Assembly (NCBI GenBank): GCA_018334015.1
Contig: JAGXTI010000011.1
Location: forward strand, 1 to 49,192
Source of the DNA: Silanimonas sp.
Lineage (GTDB): Bacteria; Pseudomonadota; Gammaproteobacteria; Xanthomonadales; Xanthomonadaceae
Length of the DNA: 49,192 nt
Direction: 5' to 3'
Below are positions 35,637 to 44,537 of the stretch, piece by piece. Positions within the stretch are counted from its first letter, which is position 1. The number at the start of each line of letters is the position of its first letter. Both the position numbers and the translations under genes were made by a program. Under the pieces are notes generated by a model. It was not told where the DNA came from and did not search any database. It was given only the letters and a program-made list of their open reading frames with translations.

Positions 35637-37080
35637 ACGGGTCTGGCGTGGTGGCGGCTTGCATCAGGGCGCGCGCTGCATCGGCCCAGGTGCTGCCGGA
35701 AACGGAGGGAACGAGTCGCTTGGCTAAACCGGGGCTCGTCAAAAGGCTGGCAAGCGAGGGCTGGTTCGGGCCGCCGAAGAACAGGGCCCGGGGACCGGCC
35801 GCTTCGCGGAAAACCGGAATATCGCGCAGCAGCAGGGGCAGGCCGACGGAACGGGCCTCCGCCACGGGCAGACCATACCCCTCGGCATGCGAACCGAGCA
35901 GCAAGGCATCGTGCGAGGCATAGGCCTGGCTCAGTTGGACATCGCCAGCATCGGGATACCAGCGCAGTCGTGGCTCGCGCCGCAGCAGGGCTTCGATCTC
36001 CGTCACAAGAGCCTCCATCCCCCACCCGGGACGGCCCACCAGGGTCCACTGCAGTTCGGCACCACCCGCCCAAGCCTGCTTGAAGGCGCTCAGCAGTTCG
36101 TCATGGCCCTTGCGCGGCTCGATCGTACCGACCGTCAGGAGCCGCAGGCTGCGAGAGGCTGCCGGCGCTTGCGTCTCGCCAGTGAGGGGGTAGGCCGGTG
36201 CATCACCACCCAGCGGGAAGGCCAGGGTGCGAGGACTCGGGATACCGCGTGCGTTTGCTTCAAGACGAGTTCGTACCGCTTCGGCGGTGGTTCTGGAGAT
36301 GCAGCAGAGCCGGTCGGCGTGATGCAAGGTGGCCTGCCACCAATCGGCAAACCGCTGCACCGAATCTGCGGGAAACCAATCGGAATGTTCGAGCGGCAGG
36401 AGGTCGTAGATCACTGCGGCAACCCGCACACCGGCATCACGCAGCCCTGCCAAGGCCGAGGCGTGCGCCTTGGCATGATCGCGAACCAGATCGAGAGCGA
36501 TGAAGACATCGCCAGGATCAGGGCGACAGCGGGCATCGGGCCCGAAAGAACCGGGCGGGCGGCCGGTGAACTCGGCGAGAAAAGCCCGGGCATGGGCATA
36601 GCCGCCATCCGCGGCCAGCCGGACCGGTTCGACCACCCAGCCGGCCGGCGGCTCGATCAGCCATTCGCCCAGAATGCGGCGGCTCACCCGGGCACAACCA
36701 CCCCACGGCGAGCCGGAGGCCAGGCAGGTGACATCGACCAGCAAGGTCCGCAGCCGCTGGCCGGATGGAGGCACTTCGCCGCGGTAGGGACTTGGAGGGG
36801 CCGGCAAGGTATCGGCCGGACGCAAGGCGGGTGCCGACCAGGCCGGCGCAGGATGCCAGCGCGCATAGAAACGGCGCAAAGGACGGGTCAGGGCCCAGCT
36901 CCGGCTCTCGCGCATCTGCTGGAGCTGGGCTGCGAGCACAGCTTGCTGCTGGCAGAGCTCGGCCAGCAGCAATCGTTCGCGCGATTCGCCCAACACCGTG
37001 CTGCCGTTGACGGCTGTAGGCGGCATGGCCTCAAGGGCTTCAGGACAGGACGGCGCTTGGGAGCGGATGCGCATGGACAT
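35626..37080 (-). CDS. family 4 glycosyltransferase with N-terminal coiled coil
   Basis: 484 aa. Residues about 25-70 are a short helix ending in the SRSWALTRPLRRF motif seen in O-antigen glycosyltransferases. A GT-B enzyme follows: RTLLVDVTCLASGSPWGGCARV, AVIYDLLPLEHSDWFP, LLTVGTIEPRKGHDEL, WTLVGRPGWGMEALV, HAEGYGLPVAEA (EX7E-type) and RDIPVFREAAGP. Probably adds a polymer or primer sugar in the cytoplasm before Wzm/Wzt export. ATG at 37080 (or 37074) lies inside the 3' end of wzt, a 41-base overlap; there is no obvious ribosome site. Its 3' end overlaps the next gene by 11 bases. Confidence 0.88.
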   Translation of the reverse strand: MSMRIRSQAPSCPEALEAMPPTAVNGSTVLGESRERLLLAELCQQQAVLAAQLQQMRESRSWALTRPLRRFYARWHPAPAWSAPALRPADTLPAPPSPYRGEVPPSGQRLRTLLVDVTCLASGSPWGGCARVSRRILGEWLIEPPAGWVVEPVRLAADGGYAHARAFLAEFTGRPPGSFGPDARCRPDPGDVFIALDLVRDHAKAHASALAGLRDAGVRVAAVIYDLLPLEHSDWFPADSVQRFADWWQATLHHADRLCCISRTTAEAVRTRLEANARGIPSPRTLAFPLGGDAPAYPLTGETQAPAASRSLRLLTVGTIEPRKGHDELLSAFKQAWAGGAELQWTLVGRPGWGMEALVTEIEALLRREPRLRWYPDAGDVQLSQAYASHDALLLGSHAEGYGLPVAEARSVGLPLLLRDIPVFREAAGPRALFFGGPNQPSLASLLTSPGLAKRLVPSVSGSTWADAARALMQAATTPDPYEP

Positions 37081-38287
37081 GGATTTTAACGGGGATCCAG
37101 GAGCAGCCAACAAAGGTGGGCAGATCGAGATTAACCACTTGGAACACCAGTGCAAGATCACGCCAGTCGAAGTTGCTGGAGAGATGGGTGTCCTCGGCGT
37201 GCAGGGCCAACGACACCGAATAACTGCCCGGGCCGAGATGGGCCGGCAGCTGCACGTCGAAACGCCAACGGCTGTCCGCGCAGGGCGAAACCACGACCTG
37301 CTCGGTGTGGTGGGTGTTGGTGCCGAACACCGGCTGCCCGAGGCGGTCACGCAGCATGAAGCCGAACACCAGGGCCGGAACCGATTCGGTGACCTCGACC
37401 TCGGCACGGATGCACAGCGGCTGCCCGGATTTGGCGATATCGACCGGCTTACCGGCGGCATCGAGCAGGCTGATGTCGAGGAATCGGGCAAACCCGTTGC
37501 CCGAGTGGGTGGCCGCCTGGCCCGCCCGCCGCTCGACCCGCACGGTGCCCGCCTGTTGCTCGGCGATCCGGGCGTTGTAGTAGTCGAGCACCTCGGACGG
37601 CTCACCCTCCATGGCCATGCGACCGGACTCGAGCAGCACGGCACGGTCGCACAGGGAGCGCACCGCCCCCGGATCGTGCGAGACGAAGAGCAGGGTGGTG
37701 CCCAGCTCGCGGAACCCGCGGATGCGCTGGAAGGACTTGTGCACAAAATAGGCATCGCCCACCGAAAGCGCCTCGTCGACGATGAGGATATCGGGCCGCT
37801 GCGCGGTGGCCACGCTGAACGCGAGCCGGACCACCATGCCACTGGAATAGATGCGCGTGGGCTGGTCGAAATAGTCGCCGATCTCGGCGAAGGCCTCGAT
37901 CTCGGGCAGCAAGGATTCGGCCCGCTCGGCATCGATGCCCTGCATGGCCAGCACATGCCTGGCGTTCTGCCTGCCGGTCAACTCGCTGTTGAAGCCCAAC
38001 CCGAGTTCCAACAGGGCCGAGACCGGGCCTGCGACCTGAACCTGACCCTCGTTGGCACGGGTGGTGCCGGTGATGATCTTGAGCAGGGTGCTCTTGCCGG
38101 CGCCGTTGGCACCGATCACGGCAACGGCCTCGCCGCGCTCGACGCGGAAAGACACGCCGCGCAGCACCCAGTGCTCCTCCAGCGGCGGGCGCTTGAAACC
38201 GAACCAGCCGGCCACCCGCTCCCATTCGCTGGCATAGCGGGTGTAGCGCTTGCCGATTCCGTCGACAACCAGTACGGCGCGGGTCAC
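37040..38287 (-). CDS. wzt: O-antigen ABC exporter ATPase with Wzt_C carbohydrate-binding domain
   Basis: 415 aa. ATPase domain 1-250: Walker A GANGAGKST at about 59-67, signature YSSGM near 148-152, Walker B ILIVDEALSVGD, switch His in LFVSHD. C-terminal Wzt_C beta-sandwich (about 270-415: FMLRDRLGQPVFGTNTH, LPAHLGPGSYSVSLAL). In E. coli O9a this domain recognises the capped non-reducing end, so it fits with the downstream methyltransferase. The GTG start overlaps the wzm stop (GTGA). Confidence 0.96.
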   Translation of the reverse strand: MTRAVLVVDGIGKRYTRYASEWERVAGWFGFKRPPLEEHWVLRGVSFRVERGEAVAVIGANGAGKSTLLKIITGTTRANEGQVQVAGPVSALLELGLGFNSELTGRQNARHVLAMQGIDAERAESLLPEIEAFAEIGDYFDQPTRIYSSGMVVRLAFSVATAQRPDILIVDEALSVGDAYFVHKSFQRIRGFRELGTTLLFVSHDPGAVRSLCDRAVLLESGRMAMEGEPSEVLDYYNARIAEQQAGTVRVERRAGQAATHSGNGFARFLDISLLDAAGKPVDIAKSGQPLCIRAEVEVTESVPALVFGFMLRDRLGQPVFGTNTHHTEQVVVSPCADSRWRFDVQLPAHLGPGSYSVSLALHAEDTHLSSNFDWRDLALVFQVVNLDLPTFVGCSWIPVKIHVHAHPLPSAVLS

Positions 38288-39084
38288 AGCACGTCCACCA
38301 GGTCGGGCGAGGCGCGACGGAACACCCGCCAGGCCAAGAGGTTGAGCAAGACCGCCAGCAGGGCCACGGCCGCCACCCCGAGCCCGGGACCACGGCCGAA
38401 CAGCAGGGCGTCGTGGTAGGCCATGACCATGATCGCCATCGGATTCAGCAGAATCCAAGATTCGAGAGCGTCAGGCAGCACTTCGACCGGGTAGACGATG
38501 GGCGTGAGCCAGAAGCCGAACATCAGCACCACCCCCAGCACCTGCCCGACATCCCGCAGAAAGACATTGAGCGTGCCGACCAGCACACCAAAGCCGAGCG
38601 CCAGACCCGCGATGATCAGGGAGTAGAAGGGAATCCAGAGCCAGTGCAGGCCGGGTGGGAAATCGAGCAGCGGCAGCGCCACAAGAAGGATGAGCATCAG
38701 CACCAGATGGCCGACACCCACCGACCCCAGCACCACCAAGGGCAGAGCCGCACGCGGCACGGCGACTTTCTTGAGGGCGCTGGCATGGTCGATGAACACC
38801 GTACCCAGACGCTGGGTGGTCTCGGCGAACAGCGTCCAAGCCAAAAGGCCGGTGAGCAAGTAGCCGGCGAAGCCGAAGGGGCTTTCGACGCCCGGGATGC
38901 GGGCGGCCAGCACTTCGCCCAGCACCAGGGAAAACACCACGACCATGGCCAGCGGCTGCAGGACCAGCCACGCCAGGCCGATACGGCTGCGGGCGTAACG
39001 GCTGGCGAACTCACCCCTGATGGCCGAGGTGATGAACCCCCGGTAGCGCCACACCCCCCGGCACAACTCGACAGCACTCGACAC
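38284..39084 (-). CDS. wzm: O-antigen ABC-2 type permease
   Basis: 266-aa inner-membrane permease with six helices: FASRYARSRIGLAWLVLQPL, TGLLAWTLFAETTQRLGTVF, FGFWLTPIVYPVEVLPDAL, LLNPMAIMVMAYHDALLFG. With Wzt it exports finished undecaprenyl-linked O chain. GTG start at 39084 with AAGGAAG about eight bases ahead. First gene of the 13-member minus-strand operon (including the decayed one). It is preceded by about 70 bases that would contain the promoter, then a ManC stub. Confidence 0.94.
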   Translation of the reverse strand: MSSAVELCRGVWRYRGFITSAIRGEFASRYARSRIGLAWLVLQPLAMVVVFSLVLGEVLAARIPGVESPFGFAGYLLTGLLAWTLFAETTQRLGTVFIDHASALKKVAVPRAALPLVVLGSVGVGHLVLMLILLVALPLLDFPPGLHWLWIPFYSLIIAGLALGFGVLVGTLNVFLRDVGQVLGVVLMFGFWLTPIVYPVEVLPDALESWILLNPMAIMVMAYHDALLFGRGPGLGVAAVALLAVLLNLLAWRVFRRASPDLVDVL

Positions 39085-39153
39085 GGATCCGCTTCCTTGT
39101 GGGCAACGCGTGAACGATAGCGTAAAGCGGGGCAGAACACGAAACTCGAACGG

Positions 39154-39240
39154 TTAAAACATCTGAAGAACAGGCCTGAGACGACCTCTCAGATACAACC
39201 GGGTGCCGCTGCCGCCGCTGAGGATGACCGGGACGATCAT
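39154..39240 (-). pseudogene. 5' stub of a ManC-type nucleotidyltransferase
   Basis: 28 codons: [15 protein letters not shown], the exact start of a mannose-1-phosphate guanylyltransferase (intact manC here reads [17 protein letters not shown]). Then an unrelated tail (YLRGRLRPVLQMF) and a stop. The ATG overlaps the vapC stop (ATGA) and has AGGAAGA ahead, so the start region is intact while the rest of the gene is gone. It marks a deletion or recombination endpoint at the edge of the polysaccharide locus. Confidence 0.85.
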
Positions 39241-39674
39241 GCGCGTTCTTCCTGGAGTAATCGGGCCTGCACGCCGAACCGGAGGGCGGCCTTCGCAAGG
39301 AGGGTATCGAAGGTGACGAGCGCCAGCCCCTGCCGGGCCGCCATCGCGAGATGCAGCGCGTCGCCGGCGCGCAGCCCCCCGGCCGGGTCGGCCACCAGCC
39401 GTGCGGCGAGTGCGAAATCGGCCTCCTCGATGCTGACGCGGCGGCAGGCCTGCTCGATGGTGGCGCTGAACAGTGTCATCGCCTCGGCCGCCTGCGCGGC
39501 ATCGAGCTGGCCGCTGCGCTGTTTCATCGACAGCGCGCTGGAAAACTCGGCCTGCACCCAGCCGCTGGCGTGCAGCGTGCCGGCCGTCTGTTTCTCCAGC
39601 CATCCTTGAGCGAGGTCGGTGAAGGGTTCGCGGCAGAGCGCGGTCACCCAGACACTGGTATCGACATAGACCAT
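39237..39674 (-). CDS. vapC: PIN-domain toxin (VapC family)
   Basis: 145 aa, probable ribonuclease toxin. PIN acidic residues are present: Asp5 (VYVDTSVWV), Glu43 (QAEFSSAL), Asp105 (LRAGDALHLA) and Asp123 (LVTFD). The partner antitoxin gene ends 11 bases upstream. The stop overlaps the ManC stub start. Confidence 0.93.
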   Translation of the reverse strand: MVYVDTSVWVTALCREPFTDLAQGWLEKQTAGTLHASGWVQAEFSSALSMKQRSGQLDAAQAAEAMTLFSATIEQACRRVSIEEADFALAARLVADPAGGLRAGDALHLAMAARQGLALVTFDTLLAKAALRFGVQARLLQEERA

Positions 39675-39684
39675 CGCCCGAGAC

Positions 39685-39930
39685 TCAGAAGCGCGCGTCG
39701 TCGCGCAACTGACGGATCAGCACGGAGGCCGGCGCCTGCTCGGCCTGCGCCGCGGTCACCCGGCGGAACGCAGCGACATCGACGCGACGGGGCTTGTCGC
39801 GCACCTGCTGGATGCGCGCCACCGGCTTGCCGTGACGGGTGATGACCACCTCATCGCCATGCGTCACGCGCTCGGTCAGCTCCGAGAGGCGGGCCTTGGC
39901 TTCGGCGAGACTGAGGGTCAGGATGCTCAT
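39685..39930 (-). CDS. Phd/YefM-family antitoxin
   Basis: 81 aa: LSLAEAKARLSELTERVTHGDEVVITRHGKPVARI is the Phd/YefM N-terminal DNA-binding fold. The C-terminal part (VDVAAFRRVTAAQ) would bind and block the toxin. ATG at 39930 starts the conserved fold; the in-frame extension to 40104 crosses the etfB promoter. A palindrome just upstream is a likely self-regulation site. Confidence 0.9.
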   Translation of the reverse strand: MSILTLSLAEAKARLSELTERVTHGDEVVITRHGKPVARIQQVRDKPRRVDVAAFRRVTAAQAEQAPASVLIRQLRDDARF

Positions 39931-39939
39931 GGGCGAATG

Positions 39940-39959
39940 GTGACCATAAAAATAGTCAC
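39940..39959. promoter_or_regulatory. palindrome ahead of the antitoxin gene
   Basis: Arms GTGAC (39940-39944) and GTCAC (39955-39959) flank a 10-base A/T-rich centre, ending 10 bases before the antitoxin start. On the minus strand the centre reads TATTTTTATG and may include the -10. The size and position fit an operator bound by the toxin-antitoxin complex. Confidence 0.55.
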
Positions 39960-40046
39960 GGGCAAGGCCCGCGACGGCGGCCGCCCGGTGCGGTTCGGCA
40001 ACCGCCGCGTCCACTCCGCCCCCACGACCGCGGGTGGCGCAGCCGC

Positions 40047-40052
40047 TAGAAT
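40047..40052 (+). promoter_or_regulatory. possible -10 box of etfB
   Basis: TAGAAT about 50 bases before the etfB start in GCTAGAATTGGC context, like the -10 boxes before proS and the aminotransferase gene. Confidence 0.4.
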
Positions 40053-40102
40053 TGGCAGTCCGCCGCGCTCCGCGGCCGCCCTTCCCCATCGACACGAACC
40101 CC

Positions 40103-40849
40103 ATGAAGATCCTCGTCGCCTACAAGCGGGTGGTGGACTACAACGTCCGCATCCAGGTCAAGCCGGACGGTTCCGGCGTCATCACCGAGGGCGTCAAGCT
40201 CTCGCCCAACCCCTTCGACGACATCGCCCTCGAAGAAGCGCTGCGCCTGCGCGAGAAGGGCCTCGCCACCGAAGTGATCGTCGCGACGATCGCGCCGGCC
40301 GACGCCCAGCCGCATTTGCGCAACGGCCTCGCCATGGGTGCGAACCGCGCCATCCACATCGTCACCGACAGCGCCGTGCAGCCGCTCACCGCCGCCCGCG
40401 CTCTGCTCAAGCTGGTCGAGCGCGAGCAGCCGGGCCTCGTGCTGCTCGGCAAGCAAGCCATCGACGACGACAGCAGCCAGACCGGCCAGATGCTGGCCAC
40501 ACTCTGGGGCCGCCCGCAGGCCACCTTCGCCTCGAAGGTGGACGTGGCCGGCACCGTCGCCACCGTCACCCGCGAAGTCGATGCCGGCCTCGAGACGCTC
40601 GAAGTCGACCTGCCCGCCGTCATCACCACCGACCTGCGCTTGAACGAACCGCGCTTCATCAAGCTGCCCGACATCATGAAGGCTAAAGCCAAGCCGCTGG
40701 AGACGATCGCGCTTGCCGAGCTTGGCATCGAGGCCGCGGATTTCCTCACGACCACGCACTACGCACCGCCGCCCAAGCGCAGCAAGGGCGTGATGGTCAA
40801 GGACGTCGCCGAACTGGTGGCGCTGTTGAAGCAGAAGGGCCTAGCCTAA
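40103..40849 (+). CDS. etfB: electron transfer flavoprotein beta subunit
   Basis: 248 aa. Starts MKILVAYKRVVDYNVRI, then NPFDDIALEEALRLREKG, QAIDDDSSQTGQMLA (AMP-binding loop) and PAVITTDLRLNEPRF, all typical of EtfB. Forms the FAD/AMP heterodimer with EtfA, receiving electrons from acyl-CoA dehydrogenases and passing them to ETF-QO. Confidence 0.97.
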   Translation: MKILVAYKRVVDYNVRIQVKPDGSGVITEGVKLSPNPFDDIALEEALRLREKGLATEVIVATIAPADAQPHLRNGLAMGANRAIHIVTDSAVQPLTAARALLKLVEREQPGLVLLGKQAIDDDSSQTGQMLATLWGRPQATFASKVDVAGTVATVTREVDAGLETLEVDLPAVITTDLRLNEPRFIKLPDIMKAKAKPLETIALAELGIEAADFLTTTHYAPPPKRSKGVMVKDVAELVALLKQKGLA

Positions 40850-40881
40850 GCGCCGGCACCGCAACTAACGAGCCCACCGTC

Positions 40882-41823
40882 ATGAACAAGATCCTGATCA
40901 TCGCCGAGCACCTCAACGGCACGCTGAACCCCGCCACCGCGCGCTGCGTCACCGCCGCCACGAAGATCGGCGGCGAGATCCACATCGCCGTCTTGGCCGC
41001 CGACGTTGACGCGGTCGCCGCGCAAGCCGCGCAGATCGCCGGTGTTTCGAAAGTCCTCACCGTCGCTCGCGCCGAAAACGCCCACGCGCTGGCCGCCATG
41101 CTGGCCCCGCAGATCGCCAAACTCGCCGAAGGCTACTCGCACGTACTGCTGCCTTCGACGACGTTTGGCAAGGACGTGGCGCCCTGCGTCGCCGCCCTGC
41201 TCGGCGTGGCGCAGGTCTCCGACCTGATGGCGGTGGACGACCCGCACACCTTCCAGCGCCCGATCTACGCCGGCAACGCGATTATCTCGGTCACGGCGCC
41301 GAGTGATCGCACCCTCGTCGCCACCGTGCGACCGGCCTCGTGGCCGGCGACCGCGAACGGTGCCGCGAGCGCAGCTATCGAAGCCGTGGCGCTCGACGTC
41401 GCCCTGCCCACGCACACCCGCTTCAAGGAACTGCAAAGCGGCAAGAGCGACCGCCCGGACCTGCAGAGCGCCAGCAAGGTCGTCTCCGGCGGCCGCGCGC
41501 TCGGCTCGGCCGAGGCCTTCTCGATCATCTATTCGCTGGCCGACAAGCTGGGTGCCGGCGTGGGCGCCTCGCGCGCCGCGGTCGATGCCGGCTACGTGCC
41601 GAACGATATGCAGGTCGGCCAGACCGGCAAGATCATCGCGCCGGAGCTGTATGTGGCGATCGGCATTTCCGGCGCCATCCAGCACCTGACCGGCATCAAG
41701 GACGCCGGCACCATCGTCGCCATCAACAAGGACGGCGATGCGCCGATCTTCGAGATCGCCGACATTGGTCTGGTGGGCGACCTGTTCACCCTGGTGCCGG
41801 AACTCGAGAAGGCGCTGGGCTGA
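40882..41823 (+). CDS. etfA: electron transfer flavoprotein alpha subunit
   Basis: 313 aa. C-terminal FAD-binding domain: [78 protein letters not shown]. Lies 32 bases after etfB, followed by a strong terminator. In Xanthomonas etfA marks one boundary of the LPS locus. Confidence 0.97.
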   Translation: MNKILIIAEHLNGTLNPATARCVTAATKIGGEIHIAVLAADVDAVAAQAAQIAGVSKVLTVARAENAHALAAMLAPQIAKLAEGYSHVLLPSTTFGKDVAPCVAALLGVAQVSDLMAVDDPHTFQRPIYAGNAIISVTAPSDRTLVATVRPASWPATANGAASAAIEAVALDVALPTHTRFKELQSGKSDRPDLQSASKVVSGGRALGSAEAFSIIYSLADKLGAGVGASRAAVDAGYVPNDMQVGQTGKIIAPELYVAIGISGAIQHLTGIKDAGTIVAINKDGDAPIFEIADIGLVGDLFTLVPELEKALG

Positions 41824-41851
41824 GGGTCGATTCGCGGACGTCCGCAAGGCA

Positions 41852-41880
41852 AAAGGGGCCTTTCGGCCCCTTTGGTTTTG
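41852..41880 (+). terminator. intrinsic terminator after etfBA
   Basis: A perfect 9-bp stem AAAGGGGCC/GGCCCCTTT (41852-41860 with 41865-41873, 4-base loop) is followed by GGTTTTG. Because the flanks carry A on one side and T on the other, it could also act for the convergent scoAB genes. Confidence 0.85.
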
Positions 41881-41898
41881 ATGGTGGTGTCGCTGGGA

Positions 41899-42528
41899 TC
41901 AGGCAAGCACAGGCACACCGGTCTTCGCCCTCACATCATCCAAGGCCACACCCGGGGCTAGCTCCGCCAGCTTCAGGCCCTGCGGCGTGATGTCGAACAC
42001 GCCAAGCTCGGTGATGATGCGGTTGACCACGCCCACACCGGTGAGCGGCAGGGTGCAGGCGGGGACGATCTTGTGCTCGCCGCCCTTGGCGGTGTGCTCC
42101 ATCAGCACGACCACGCGCTTGACGCCGGCGACCAGGTCCATCGCGCCGCCCATGCCCTTGACCATCTTGCCGGGCACCATCCAGTTGGCGAGGTCGCCCT
42201 GGTCGGTGACCTGCATGGCGCCGAGGATGGCGAGGTCGATGTGGCCGCCGCGGATCATCGCGAAGCTGTCGTGGCTGCCGAAGAAGCTGGCGCCTTGGCG
42301 CGCCGTCACCGTCTGCTTGCCGGCATTGATCAGGTCGGCGTCGACTTCCGACTCCATCGGGAACGGGCCGATGCCGAGCAGACCGTTCTCGCTCTGCAGC
42401 CAGACATCCACGCCCTCGGGGATGTGGTTGGCCACCAGGGTCGGCAGGCCGATGCCGAGGTTCACGTAGGCGCCGTCGGTGAGTTCGCGGGCGGCGCGCT
42501 GCGCCATCTCGTCGCGGGTCCAGGGCAT
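41899..42528 (-). CDS. scoB: 3-oxoacid CoA-transferase subunit B
   Basis: 209 aa. [22 protein letters not shown], catalytic Glu in [28 protein letters not shown] and [19 protein letters not shown]. With subunit A moves CoA between succinyl-CoA and acetoacetate. Xanthomonas homologues are known as lpsJ because they adjoin the LPS locus. One base separates it from scoA and it has a good ribosome site (GGAGTGAAG). Confidence 0.95.
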   Translation of the reverse strand: MPWTRDEMAQRAARELTDGAYVNLGIGLPTLVANHIPEGVDVWLQSENGLLGIGPFPMESEVDADLINAGKQTVTARQGASFFGSHDSFAMIRGGHIDLAILGAMQVTDQGDLANWMVPGKMVKGMGGAMDLVAGVKRVVVLMEHTAKGGEHKIVPACTLPLTGVGVVNRIITELGVFDITPQGLKLAELAPGVALDDVRAKTGVPVLA

Positions 42529-42529
42529 G

Positions 42530-43246
42530 TCACTTCACTCCTTCGCGGGTGGTGCGCTGCTCGATGCGCTTCTCAGGTGTGGCATTCACCACGATGCGAT
42601 CCACGTAGATGCCGGGCAGGTGCACGTGGTCGGGGTCGATCGCGCCGACCTCGACGAGCTCCTCCACTTCAGCGACGCAGACCTTGCCGGCCATCGCGCA
42701 GGCCGGGTTGAAGTTGCGCGCAGTCTTGCGGAACACGAGGTTGCCGGCGGTGTCGGCCTTCCAGGCTTTCACCAGCGCGACATCAGCCTGCAGGGCGGTT
42801 TCCATCACGTACCAGTGCTCGCCGAACTGTCGTGTCTCTTTGCCCTCGGCCACCACCGTGCCGTAGCCGGTGCGCACGTAGAAGGCCGGGATGCCAGCGC
42901 CGCCCGCACGCAGGCGCTCGGCCAGCGTGCCCTGCGGGTTGAACTCGAGCTCGAGCTCACCGGCGAGGAACTGCCGCTCGAACTCCTTGTTCTCGCCGAC
43001 GTAGCTCGAAATCATCTTGCGAATCTGCCGCGTGGTGAGCAGCTGGCCCAAGCCGAAGCCGTCGACACCGGCGTTGTTCGAGATCACCGTGAGGTTCTTC
43101 ACCCCGGAATCGCGCAGCGCGGCGATGAGGGCCTCGGGGATGCCGCAGAGGCCGAAGCCGCCGACCGCGAGGGTCTGGCCGTCGGCGAGGAGGCCAGAGA
43201 GGGCTGCAGCGGCGGAAGGGTAAAGTTTGCTTGGGGGGTTCGTCAT
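42530..43246 (-). CDS. scoA: 3-oxoacid CoA-transferase subunit A
   Basis: 238 aa. CoA-binding [52 protein letters not shown] and FYVRTGYGT are diagnostic. Xanthomonas lpsI homologue. ATG at 43246 is the start of homology; the frame stays open upstream to 43336. Confidence 0.95.
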   Translation of the reverse strand: MTNPPSKLYPSAAAALSGLLADGQTLAVGGFGLCGIPEALIAALRDSGVKNLTVISNNAGVDGFGLGQLLTTRQIRKMISSYVGENKEFERQFLAGELELEFNPQGTLAERLRAGGAGIPAFYVRTGYGTVVAEGKETRQFGEHWYVMETALQADVALVKAWKADTAGNLVFRKTARNFNPACAMAGKVCVAEVEELVEVGAIDPDHVHLPGIYVDRIVVNATPEKRIEQRTTREGVK

Positions 43247-43345
43247 GCCGGGATGCCTTGGACGTCGATTCAAGAAGGCGCTCTGTCGCTGGAGTTTGAG
43301 GGGCTCAAGTGAAGAAACCGATGGACTTTCGGGCAAAGCACCCGA

Positions 43346-44503
43346 TCAACCAAGCACCTGCGCCAACTCCGCCCGCAGATCCTCGATGTCCTCGACACCC
43401 ACCGAGAGCCGCACGAGGTTGTCGGTGACACCCAACGCCGCACGACGCTCGGCCGGCACGCTGGCGTGCGTCATCACCGCCGGGTGGTTGGCGAGGCTCT
43501 CGACACCGCCCAGGCTCTCGGCGCAGGCGAACAGTTCGGTGCGCTGCATGAAGCGCTTGGCCGCCTCGAAGCCGCCTTTCAGCCAGACGCTGACCATGCC
43601 GCCGGCACCCTTCATCTGCCGCTGCGCCAGCGCATGCTGCGGGTGCGCCTTGAGGCCGGGGTAGGCCACGCGCTCGACCGCCGGGTGGTGTTCGAGGAAC
43701 TCGGCGATGGCCTGCGCGTTCTCGCAGTGCGCCTTCATGCGCAGGTGCAGGGTCTTCAGGCCACGCAGGGCGAGGAAGCTGTCGAACGGCCCCTGCACGG
43801 CGCCGACGGCGTTCTGCAGGAAGCTCATCTGCTCGGCCAGATCGCTGCGTTCGCCGACAATGGCGAGGCCGCCGATGATGTCGCTGTGGCCGTTGATGTA
43901 CTTGGTGGCCGAGTGCATGACGATGTCGGCGCCCCATTCGATCGGGCGCTGCAGGGCCGGCGAGCAGAAGGTGTTGTCGACCACCACGATCAGGCCGCGC
44001 TTTTTCGCACGCTTAGCGACCGCGGCGATGTCGACCAGTTTCAAGGTCGGGTTGGTCGGCGTCTCGATCCACACCATCCGCGTGTTCGGCCGGATCGCGG
44101 CCTCGAAAGCGGCGAGGTCACTCAGGTCGACCCAGGAGAAATCGAGCCCGGCGCTGCGCCGGCGCACGCGCTCGAACAGGCGGTAGGTGCCGCCGTAGAC
44201 ATCGTCCATCGCCACCACATGGCTGCCGGTATCGAGCAGTTCGAGAATCGTCGAGGTGGCGGCCAGACCGGAGGCGAAGGCATGGGCCTGCTGGCCGCTC
44301 TCGAGGGCGGCCACGCAGCGCTCGTAGGCGAAGCGCGTGGGGTTGTGGCTGCGCGAGTACTCGAAGCCTTGGTGGACGCCGGGGCTTTCCTGCACGTAGG
44401 TCGAGGTGGCGTAGATCGGCACCATCACCGCGCCCGTGCTCGGGTCGGGCGATTGCCCGGCGTGGATGGCCTTGGTGCCGAAGCCGTGGGGTTGTTTGCT
44501 CAT
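43346..44503 (-). CDS. metB: cystathionine gamma-lyase / gamma-synthase (Cys/Met metabolism PLP enzyme)
   Basis: 385 aa. TKAIHAGQSPDPSTGAVMVP, YSRSHNPTRFAYE, PLP Lys201 in MHSATKYINGHSD, VGAVQGPFDSFLALRGLKTL and SLGGVESLANHPAVMTHAS. Sequence alone does not separate synthase from lyase. The adjacent cystathionine beta-synthase favours the lyase role in reverse transsulfuration (homocysteine to cysteine). metB is the other standard boundary gene of the Xanthomonas LPS locus. Confidence 0.94.
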   Translation of the reverse strand: MSKQPHGFGTKAIHAGQSPDPSTGAVMVPIYATSTYVQESPGVHQGFEYSRSHNPTRFAYERCVAALESGQQAHAFASGLAATSTILELLDTGSHVVAMDDVYGGTYRLFERVRRRSAGLDFSWVDLSDLAAFEAAIRPNTRMVWIETPTNPTLKLVDIAAVAKRAKKRGLIVVVDNTFCSPALQRPIEWGADIVMHSATKYINGHSDIIGGLAIVGERSDLAEQMSFLQNAVGAVQGPFDSFLALRGLKTLHLRMKAHCENAQAIAEFLEHHPAVERVAYPGLKAHPQHALAQRQMKGAGGMVSVWLKGGFEAAKRFMQRTELFACAESLGGVESLANHPAVMTHASVPAERRAALGVTDNLVRLSVGVEDIEDLRAELAQVLG

Positions 44504-44537
44504 GTCGGTTCTCGTGAGGGGCGCGCTCGCGGCGGCC

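Noticed and set aside
33789-36083. 764-codon plus-strand frame
   Set aside because: Antisense to the methyltransferase/coiled-coil and glycosyltransferase genes; G/C-bias artefact.
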